Shown: positions 1 to 5,466 of the stretch, in pieces | How positions within the stretch are numbered: the stretch's first letter is position 1 | How the letters are laid out: each line of letters starts with the position of its first letter | Source of the DNA: CAYUNT01 sp964446285 | Lineage (GTDB): Bacteria > Sumerlaeota > Sumerlaeia > SLMS01 > CAYUNT01 | Assembly: GCA_964446285.1 (NCBI GenBank) | Contig: CAYUNT010000137.1 | Location: 1 to 12,685 of the forward strand | DNA length: 12,685 bases | Direction of reading: 5' to 3' | Position numbers and translations under genes: made by a program | Notes under the pieces: model-generated | Seen by the model: only the letters and a program-made list of their open reading frames with translations | Databases searched by the model: none | Told to the model about the DNA's origin: nothing

Positions 1-16
1 CTTTTGCTCCTTCAGA

Positions 17-89
17 GCAAATTCAGGGAACAGAATTGCGGGAAATTGGTATTATACCATTTTCCCTTAATTATGTGCCCTAAATTTGC
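17..89. repeat. 73-bp imperfect palindrome (MITE/REP-like)
   Basis: Two 36-nt arms (17-52 and 54-89) are reverse complements at 30 of 36 positions around a single central T at 53. The innermost part is TGGTAT-T-ATACCA. The outer ends are GCAAATT and its complement. A transcript from either strand would fold into a long hairpin. A half copy lies at 442-487 and a shorter match lies upstream of dnaK (11505-11525). It could be a miniature mobile element, a REP-type repeat or a regulator-binding palindrome. Confidence 0.8.
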
Positions 90-160
90 CCTGTAGAGAC
101 ACCGTTGTTTTAAGCCGATAGGGGCTGGGAATCGGTTTGTCCATCCGGCCGGTTTGCTTC

Positions 161-177
161 GAATCCCAAGGGGATTC
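161..177. repeat. Small perfect hairpin
   Basis: GAATCCC-AAG-GGGATTC forms a 7-bp stem with a 3-nt loop. It sits immediately outside the left arm of the 183-423 inverted pair and may be that element's terminal hairpin, although no equivalent is evident beyond the right arm. Confidence 0.6.
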
Positions 178-182
178 CATAT

Positions 183-423
183 CAAAGCCCAAGGTCAGTG
201 AGGAACAAGCGCCACCCTGGGGAAAAGCGCGAACAGAATATCCATACCCTGCAAGGGTTAAATATATCGCAGTCCGCCCGATGTGGATTTCCCCGGTCTT
301 ATCTTCTTTGCGGCGGCGGCTTGGCGGGAAGAATCCAATTTATTGAGTCCTTGCAGGGTAATTTCCTTTTCGCGGCGTTGGTTTCCCTGGGTGGCGCTCG
401 TTCCTCGCTGACCCTGGGCTTTG
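183..423. repeat. Head-to-head pair of ~80-bp repeat elements
   Basis: The left arm starts CAAAGCCCAAGGTCAG at 183. The reverse complement of the right arm starts CAAAGCCCAGGGTCAG at 423. Over the first ~42 nt only about four positions differ, centred on the shared GAGGAAC-AGCGCCACCC block. Further in, similarity drops but returns at a shared ACCCTGCAAGG hairpin (246-258 left, about 347-360 right). Between the arms lies about 80 bp of unrelated GC-rich sequence. Repeats with GTCAGCGAGGAACGAGCGCCACCC cores are, as far as I recall, common intergenic repeats in PVC-type genomes; I cannot confirm that here. No coding capacity is credible. Confidence 0.75.
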
Positions 424-441
424 TTATCTGGCTCATTCAGA

Positions 442-487
442 GGCAATTCAGGGCACAGAATTTGGGGAAAATGATAATATCATCCCC
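442..487. repeat. Half copy of the 17-89 palindrome, hairpin after HRDC gene
   Basis: Positions 443-476 match the left arm of the 17-89 palindrome (about 29 of 35 positions with one gap). The second arm survives only as TATCATCCCC, so a shorter hairpin forms: GGGG (464-467), three bulged A, ATGATA, central A at 477, TATCAT, CCCC (484-487). It begins 29 nt past the HRDC stop codon, so it could also act as a 3' end structure for that transcript. No U-run follows on the minus strand, so it is not a classical terminator. Confidence 0.65.
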
Positions 488-516
488 GCTAAAATGAAAC
501 AGGCATGGACGATGGA

Positions 517-984
517 TTATTCTTCCATATACTGGCTGTCATAGAAAGTATTGAGGATTTGCAGGATGTCTTTGCCATAGCGCTCGATGCGGCGGTCGCC
601 AAAGCCAATAATGCCCATCAAATCGGTTTCAGTGCGAACGCGGGTTTTGGCGATTTGCTTGAGGCAGGCGTTGGGGGCGATCACATAGGGGAGAACCCCA
701 TCCTTTTCCGCGCGCCGGCCGCGCCATAGCATTAGCGCCTCGAAGAGGTCCTGCTCCTCATTCGATAGCGGGACGTCGGAATAAAACTCGCTGGCGCGCG
801 CATCGCCGGAGTCAACCATCCGCTCCTGATATAGCACCACAATAGACCAATAGGGTGGATCGCCCGGCAGGGTGTTGGCGTGAACACGTTCCACGCGGAC
901 GGATTCGAGGAATTCATTCAAGCGCCCTTCATCGCGCTCGGTGTATTCGTGGTTGATGCGAAGGATGAAGCTTTTGCATCGCAT
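517..984 (-). CDS. Stand-alone HRDC-domain protein, 155 aa
   Basis: This small protein has a C-terminal HRDC domain (about residues 73-150). The segment begins near LSNEEQDLFEALMLWR, continues with the typical 'YVIAPNACLKQIAKT' helix, and ends with 'LMGIIGFGDRRIERYGKDIL', the G-x-G/R-x-x-x-YG signature of the fold. HRDC domains bind nucleic acid or partner proteins in RecQ helicases and RNase D. Here no helicase or nuclease domain is attached, and the N-terminal ~65 residues form a separate small alpha/beta segment (FILRINHEYTERD...YWSIVVLYQER). I recall similar stand-alone HRDC proteins as accessory genes, including some beside reverse transcriptases in diversity-generating retroelements, but no reverse transcriptase is visible here. 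The start at 984 is supported by AAGGAG ten nt upstream; the nearby ATG at 991 is in another frame. The domain is clear, the cellular role unknown. Confidence 0.85.
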   Translation of the reverse strand: MRCKSFILRINHEYTERDEGRLNEFLESVRVERVHANTLPGDPPYWSIVVLYQERMVDSGDARASEFYSDVPLSNEEQDLFEALMLWRGRRAEKDGVLPYVIAPNACLKQIAKTRVRTETDLMGIIGFGDRRIERYGKDILQILNTFYDSQYMEE

Positions 985-994
985 GGGCCATGTT

Positions 995-1000
995 CTCCTT
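995..1000 (-). promoter_or_regulatory. Ribosome binding site of the HRDC gene
   Basis: AAGGAG on the minus strand lies 10 nt before the ATG at 984. Another ATG lies between them (989-991, different frame) only 3 nt from the AAGGAG, too close for good initiation. The spacing therefore favours 984. Confidence 0.7.
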
Positions 1001-1176
1001 TGGGCACTTGGCGCTGGATGAATCGTTCTGAGACGGAGACGGAGCTGTCAATCGGCGCGCGCGGAAACCGCCGCCAAACCCGGATTCCTGAACATTCCTT
1101 GAGGGAGGCTCCGCAATCCGGTCAAGAATAATCCTGGAAACATCATTTCCAACGGGCGCATCTGGACGCTGTTACG

Positions 1177-1240
1177 GCCAGCAAGATGTTTGCAGTTCTA
1201 ACTTTAGTTTGCTTGCTGGCAGATAGCACGCTGAAGCGTG
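1177..1240. repeat. Two-hairpin intergenic repeat
   Basis: GCCAGCAAG (1177-1185) pairs perfectly with CTTGCTGGC (1212-1220) around a 26-nt loop. Six bases later CACGCT-GA-AGCGTG (1227-1240) forms a second perfect hairpin followed by AACTACGAAC. The tandem, ungapped arrangement suggests a dispersed intergenic repeat unit rather than a chance structure. A transcription-related role is possible but not shown. Confidence 0.55.
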
Positions 1241-1306
1241 AACTACGAACTTTCTGTAACAGTGTCAACATGCGCCCCTTTCCAACGGCGAAAATTCATC
1301 TCTCTT

Positions 1307-1330
1307 CTTTGTGTCTTTGTGACTTTGTGG
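1307..1330. repeat. 8-bp tandem repeat, CTTTGTGN x3
   Basis: Three exact-length units (CTTTGTGT, CTTTGTGA, CTTTGTGG) end at the base before the glycosyltransferase stop codon. Read on the minus strand they are CCACAAAG, TCACAAAG and ACACAAAG directly after the TAA. The unit is a purine-transition relative of the CGCAGAG repeat upstream of the same gene (2586-2700). Confidence 0.8.
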
Positions 1331-2554
1331 TTATTTGTTCAGGGACTCTTTGGAAGCGGCGCGGGGCGGGCCAAGGGCCTTTTCATACACGCGCAACGTG
1401 CCCTCGACCATGGTGTGGACAAGGAAGGATTTCTCGATGGTGCGGCGTCCGGATTCGCCGAGCCGGCGGCGCAATTCGGCGTCCCGGAAAAGCGTTTCGA
1501 GTGCGCGCGCCAGCGCCTCCGGATCGCGCGGCGGAACGAGCAAGCCATTCGCCCGGTCCTCGATCACGTCGGGAATTCCGCCCGCGCGCGCCGCCACCAC
1601 GGGCAAGCGCATCCACATCGCATCGAGGATGGAGGTCCCCAGCCCTTCCAGATGCGAGGGCATACAAAAAATATCAAACGCCGCGAGGCAATCGGGAACG
1701 TCGCGGCGATGTCCAAGCAGGCGCACGCAATCCGCCAGGCGGAGGCGCTCGATTTCGCTTTCGAGGCGCGGGCGTTCTTCGCCTTCTCCGGCAATCGCCA
1801 CCAGGAAGTCCGGAACAGTGCCGCCATTGCCGCCGCCGCTCGCAGAAAGGCGGTCGCGCAACCGCGCCGCCGCCTGAATCAGGTAAACCTGCCCTTTGTG
1901 ATCGCTGAGCGCGGCCACGTTGCCGATGAGAACAGTCCCTTTGTCTGGAGGAATGCCCAATTCCGCACGCAGTTTTCGGCGCTCGGGTGGCGGGGAATCG
2001 AGGCGCGACGGATCGATGGCACTATGCACGAGATGGATGCGTTCCGCGGGCACGCCGCCTTGAACGAGAACATCACGCACGCCGCGCGAGATGGCGATGA
2101 GCGCAATGCGCGGATGGAGGTATTTGGCCCGGCGCAGCGAAGCGAAAATCCCAGTGGCGATTGGGAAATCCACCCGCCGCGTGACGACGACCGGCGGAAA
2201 CGAGCGCAGCGCGTTTGCCCCCGTCTCGCCCTCCGGAGCGGCGATTCCATTTCGAGCGATTCCGAGCCAGGCGAGCGTGTGGGCGTGGGCCGTATGCGCA
2301 TGGACGAGGTCGATGCGATGCTTGGTGGCGATGCGCGCCAATTCGCGGGCCGCGCTCAGATTCCAGCCGCCGCGCATCCGGAGCGGCGCCACGTCCCATC
2401 CGGCCGCGCGCGCGTGGCGTTCGAGCGCGCTTGCGGGATTGGCGGCGATTACCTGGCGGCCCATGCCGCGAGCGAGAAGGCCCTCCACCAGCCAGGCCAC
2501 TTGCTGCTCGCCGCCGCGCCAGCCCATCTCCGTGTCCACGTGAAGTATGTTCAT
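1331..2554 (-). CDS. Family-4 glycosyltransferase (GT-B fold), 407 aa
   Basis: The protein is predicted to transfer a sugar from a nucleotide-sugar donor during surface polysaccharide, LPS or glycolipid synthesis in the cytoplasm. The N-terminal Rossmann domain opens MNILHVDTEMGWRGGEQQV, with the glycine-rich acceptor-side loop near residues 11-16. 'VVTRRVDFP' lies near 122-130 and the second domain begins near 'VLIGNVAALSDHKGQ' (208-222). The donor-binding region is PSHLEGLGTSILDAM (299-313), where the usual EX7E second Glu is Asp311, followed by GGIPDVI (325-331) and NGLLVPPRDPEAL. Length is normal for GT4. The ATG at 2554 is needed for the first beta strand, but no Shine-Dalgarno precedes it. 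The upstream 30 nt are AT-rich with a GATAAT (2581-2586) that could be a -10. Acceptor and sugar are unknown. Repeats flank it on both sides. Confidence 0.9.
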   Translation of the reverse strand: MNILHVDTEMGWRGGEQQVAWLVEGLLARGMGRQVIAANPASALERHARAAGWDVAPLRMRGGWNLSAARELARIATKHRIDLVHAHTAHAHTLAWLGIARNGIAAPEGETGANALRSFPPVVVTRRVDFPIATGIFASLRRAKYLHPRIALIAISRGVRDVLVQGGVPAERIHLVHSAIDPSRLDSPPPERRKLRAELGIPPDKGTVLIGNVAALSDHKGQVYLIQAAARLRDRLSASGGGNGGTVPDFLVAIAGEGEERPRLESEIERLRLADCVRLLGHRRDVPDCLAAFDIFCMPSHLEGLGTSILDAMWMRLPVVAARAGGIPDVIEDRANGLLVPPRDPEALARALETLFRDAELRRRLGESGRRTIEKSFLVHTMVEGTLRVYEKALGPPRAASKESLNK

Positions 2555-2585
2555 GAATTGATCATATTCAGAAAGAATATATTAT

Positions 2586-2700
2586 CGCAGAGGCGCAGAG
2601 AGCGCAGAGAGGGAAAGGAAGGAAGAAAAATCTTTCATTTTTTCTTTCTCTGCGTTCTCTGCGCCTCTGCGGTGCGCCTTTCTTTGCGCCTCTGCGGTGA
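2586..2700. repeat. CGCAGAG-type repeat forming a 25-bp-stem hairpin
   Basis: The arm at 2586-2610 and the arm at 2647-2671 are reverse complements at 24 of 25 positions; each contains CGCAGAGGCGCAGAGA. Inside the loop, AAGAAAAA and TTTTTCTT can pair, extending the structure. A third, separate copy of the motif (TCACCGCAGAGGCGCA, minus strand) lies at 2685-2700, next to the PHP gene stop at 2707. The units repeat with an 8-9 bp period. The hairpin lies 3' of the PHP gene and 5' of the glycosyltransferase, so it may block or pause readthrough. No U-tract follows on the minus strand. Confidence 0.85.
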
Positions 2701-2706
2701 TTTCCA

Positions 2707-5433
2707 TTATGCCTTGGGCGTAACCCAGATCGGGCTGGTCCAGGCCATGTTGCCATCGCGAAGTTCTGTGCGCAGATAATAGTATGAGGTTTTGCCCTCT
2801 GGAATTGCCTCATCGGAGAAGGAAATCCGCGTGCGGTCGCCTTCGCCGCCATAACGCAGAATCTCCTCTCCGTTGCGGACGATTGTCAGCCACCGGATTG
2901 GCGAAAGAGCCAGAACGTCGGCGCGAAGCATCGGGGGGCCGGGCACCTCGCCTTCTTCGCCTGGCATCAGATGCGCCACCTGGAACCAGGGGCGGAGTTT
3001 TACGCCTGTGGTTGCGAACGTGCGGCGGTGGCGCATGGCGTCGAAAATTGCCTCGCGCGTCAATTCCTTTGCCAGAATCCCGGTCAGGCCCGCGCGATAT
3101 GCCTCGCGTTTCCATGCGACGCCGTGCTGCCACAGCAGACCGTGCTGGTCTGAACCGCCCGTGAGTCCGAATCGCAGCCCGCGCGCCAGGCCATCGCGGA
3201 CGAAATGCCCCTCGCGCCCGCCGCGGTGCGGGATCGGTTCGTTGCCAAGATACTCGAACACGCCGTGGACCGAGCAAATCTCAACCAGCGGCTGGATTTC
3301 CGGATCGTGGTTTTCCCAGTCAACGCCCGTCCAGGCGATGTGGTGGGGGATGGCGATCATCGAACGTTCGCGCAGCGCCGCGAAGAGGCCTTTCGTTTCG
3401 GCGTAACGCGGGTCCGCATGGTCGAAGAGCGGATGATCCGGCGCGATGGAATAGAGATTCTTGTGTCCGCAGCCCGATTTTTGCCCGACGCGCGCCGTGG
3501 TCCATTCCTGGGCATAGAGCGTGGCGAAGCGGCCCGGTTCGTTGAAATGATCGACCAGGCTTTTTTGCTCCTCGTATTCCGCCGCCAGGAGTTTGCGCTG
3601 CACGAAGTGATCGTGGTCGGTGAGGACGGCGAAATCATCGCTGTAAATATCGCGGGCGCGGCGGAAAACTTCATCGACGTCGCCCATGCCGTCGCTCAGC
3701 GAAGAATGCCCGTGCAAATCGCCGAAATAGATATTCCATGTTTCCGCCTGGGCGTTTTCGTCCTTTTCCCTGGCGGAGGCGGACTGGCGCTCGATCGCGG
3801 GAAACTCAAGGTGCGGATAGGCATTTCGCAGTGGCTTGGGCGCGGACTTTGCGCCGTTTTCGCCCGTCCGCAGCGCCGCGAGAACCGCCGGAAGCGGAGC
3901 GAGCGCAGGTTCGGCGGGGTTGGAGGCGGAACCGGCGTTCGCGCGGATTCCTTCGATTCGCTCCAGGAAAACTCCGCCAATGTCGCGCCGGACGACCCAT
4001 AAATTCCCCTTCGCGTCGAAAATCCCGTTCGCGTGGTTGCCGCGTCCGCCCCAGCCTTCGGTCGGGAAACGATAGAGCGGCGACCATTCGCTGCCGCCGA
4101 AAAATTGCAGGCAAAACCGGTGCGAGGGGCGTCCCAGAATGCACATAGCGCCGTCGGGCGCAACGGCCAGGCGCACAAACTCGAATCCCTGGTCCGTGCC
4201 AACCTTGTCGAGGTCGAACGCGGGAGGCGGCCAGGCGGCCGGGGCGAAAAAGATGTCGCGCCTCAGATCATAAGCCTGCACCTGATACCATCGCGGCATG
4301 TCCCATCCGTCCGCGCCGCGGGCATTCGAGTGCCAGCCGATCCAGAGGAGTTTTCCGCCCGGGCTGAAGGCGGCGTCTGGCGCGAGGTTGGTGGCCGGAT
4401 GATCTGTGACCGCCCGGCGCGCCGAGACCTTTAGCCCCGCGGCGTCGAACAGCGACAGCATCACGCGCGTGGTTCCGCCGCCGAGGTATTGATCGAATAC
4501 GAGCGCGAGCGTTTTGCCTTCCGCGTCCACGGCAAGCGAGGGACGGCAGGCGTCGCCTGTGCGCGCATCGCCCGAGGCAAAGCCTTCCGCGGGGTCCGAG
4601 GCGGATGCGGCCGTCTTGCCCGCAGCGTCAAGGAGCGCAAGCCGGATGATCGATGGCGTGTCTGGCTTGTTTTTTTCCTCCCAGGCGAGCGCGGCCCGCC
4701 CGTCGGGGAGCGCAAGCAGCGCGGGCCGCCATGCGAATGTTCCGCGCGCCTTTGCGCCGGATTCCGCAACCACGCGCCGCCAGAGTGCCTTGTGCGATTT
4801 CGGATCGAGCGCCCCGGCGACGATGCGCGTGCGACCGCCGAGCGATTCGGTCCAGGCGAGCAGCAGCGGCCCATCGCCGTGGCGCGCGATTCGCGATTGA
4901 TAGCAAAGCCAGTCGGCATCTTGCAGCTCGTTCGGGAGCAGGTGCAGCGCCGGGGCGTTTCCCTTGGCTGGATCGAAAGTCCCCAGCAGGATTTTCGACA
5001 CCGGTTCGCCTTTTTCCGATGCGGTGAGGAGCGCGAGAGGATCGTCCAAATCCTTTTTCGACGCCGCAGCGGCTTTGCCCGGCGCCTTGCCCGGCGCTTT
5101 ACCCGGTGCGCTTTCCGCGCACAGCGCAATCCAGATCAGGCCGTCGCTGCCTATGGCCAGCGACGGATGCAGGCAATAATCCGATTCCAGCACCGAACGA
5201 TCCGGTCCCGATGATAATCCGCCCGCTTTGCCCTTGAGGATGATTCCCTCTTCAACCGATCCGAAGGGGACAGGGACCGCCATTGCGTCTCGGGCCAGCC
5301 CGGCCAGGCCGCCTGCCCCGGCGAGCGCGCCGAGTCCGAGGGCGAAGCGTTTAAGGAACAAGCGGCGTTCGCAGGGTGCATTCGCCGCTTCGGAAAACAA
5401 GGATTTCCCATTGTCGTTGCTTTTTTGTTTCAT
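2707..5433 (-). CDS. Tat-exported PHP/DUF3604-type metallohydrolase, 908 aa
   Basis: The N-terminus carries a twin-arginine signal: ERRLFLKRF (22-30), a Gly/Ala/Leu hydrophobic stretch (31-47) and a likely cleavage after DAMA (~52). Residues ~60-500 show repeated beta-strand blocks of the type 'PSLAVDAEGKTLALVFD', 'PALLALPDGRAALAWEE' and 'VRLAVAPDGAMCILGR', suggesting a beta-propeller. Residues ~566-820 form the metal-binding module: GDLHGHSSLSDG (His574, His576), LTDHDH (604-609), AQEW (Glu643), IPHH (697-698), EIC (Glu718) and GGSDQHG (759-765), then RRTFATTG, typical of DUF3604 in the PHP superfamily. The C-terminal ~80 residues form a beta-rich cap ending DGNMAWTSPIWV. The substrate is unknown; hydrolysis of a phosphoester or related bond outside the cytoplasm is inferred. 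The start has a good RBS and follows lon by 33 bp. Confidence 0.82.
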   Translation of the reverse strand: MKQKSNDNGKSLFSEAANAPCERRLFLKRFALGLGALAGAGGLAGLARDAMAVPVPFGSVEEGIILKGKAGGLSSGPDRSVLESDYCLHPSLAIGSDGLIWIALCAESAPGKAPGKAPGKAAAASKKDLDDPLALLTASEKGEPVSKILLGTFDPAKGNAPALHLLPNELQDADWLCYQSRIARHGDGPLLLAWTESLGGRTRIVAGALDPKSHKALWRRVVAESGAKARGTFAWRPALLALPDGRAALAWEEKNKPDTPSIIRLALLDAAGKTAASASDPAEGFASGDARTGDACRPSLAVDAEGKTLALVFDQYLGGGTTRVMLSLFDAAGLKVSARRAVTDHPATNLAPDAAFSPGGKLLWIGWHSNARGADGWDMPRWYQVQAYDLRRDIFFAPAAWPPPAFDLDKVGTDQGFEFVRLAVAPDGAMCILGRPSHRFCLQFFGGSEWSPLYRFPTEGWGGRGNHANGIFDAKGNLWVVRRDIGGVFLERIEGIRANAGSASNPAEPALAPLPAVLAALRTGENGAKSAPKPLRNAYPHLEFPAIERQSASAREKDENAQAETWNIYFGDLHGHSSLSDGMGDVDEVFRRARDIYSDDFAVLTDHDHFVQRKLLAAEYEEQKSLVDHFNEPGRFATLYAQEWTTARVGQKSGCGHKNLYSIAPDHPLFDHADPRYAETKGLFAALRERSMIAIPHHIAWTGVDWENHDPEIQPLVEICSVHGVFEYLGNEPIPHRGGREGHFVRDGLARGLRFGLTGGSDQHGLLWQHGVAWKREAYRAGLTGILAKELTREAIFDAMRHRRTFATTGVKLRPWFQVAHLMPGEEGEVPGPPMLRADVLALSPIRWLTIVRNGEEILRYGGEGDRTRISFSDEAIPEGKTSYYYLRTELRDGNMAWTSPIWVTPKA
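5072..5107 (-). repeat. Three 12-bp tandem units inside the PHP gene
   Basis: Three near-identical 12-bp units encode a PGKA-PGKA-PGKA run (about residues 110-121) in a likely exposed loop of the propeller region. The units differ at only a few positions. Such in-frame repeats can change copy number by slippage without breaking the frame. Confidence 0.75.
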
Positions 5434-5443
5434 GGCACCGTTG

Positions 5444-5449
5444 CACCTT
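5444..5449 (-). promoter_or_regulatory. Ribosome binding site of the PHP/DUF3604 gene
   Basis: AAGGTG on the minus strand lies 10 nt before the ATG at 5433, inside the 33-bp gap after the lon stop codon. It supports this start, which is also the one giving an intact Tat signal. Confidence 0.6.
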
Positions 5450-5466
5450 GTTATATAATGGAATTA

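Larger units (their letters stand above)
1..516. other. Gene-free, repeat-dense region
   Basis: No convincing gene lies left of the HRDC stop codon. The short open frames here have no family resemblance and run through inverted repeats. The stretch holds, in order: a 73-bp palindrome (17-89), a small hairpin at 113-136 (AGCCGAT pairing with ATCGGTT, one G-T pair), a GAATCCC-AAG-GGGATTC hairpin (161-177), a head-to-head repeat pair (183-423) and a half copy of the first palindrome (442-487). It looks like an accumulation of non-autonomous repeat elements rather than a decayed gene. Confidence 0.75.
985..1330. other. Intergenic spacer between glycosyltransferase and HRDC genes
   Basis: This 346-bp spacer has no supportable gene. 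It contains the HRDC ribosome binding site, a two-hairpin repeat (1177-1240) and an 8-bp-period repeat (1307-1330) abutting the glycosyltransferase stop codon. No clear -35/-10 pair for the HRDC gene stands out. Confidence 0.7.

Noticed and set aside
258..446. 62-codon open frame on the minus strand in the left-end repeats
   Set aside because: It is formed largely by the inverted repeat itself; such repeat-derived frames are spurious predictions.
1..516. CRISPR array or diversity-generating template repeat in the left-end region
   Set aside because: The repeats are palindromic or inverted pairs, not regularly spaced direct repeats with unique spacers, and no adenine-variable repeat pair or reverse transcriptase is visible.
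1238..2779. 513-codon open frame on the plus strand
   Set aside because: It is antisense to the glycosyltransferase and reads through the CGCAGAG hairpin repeats; composition is artefactual.
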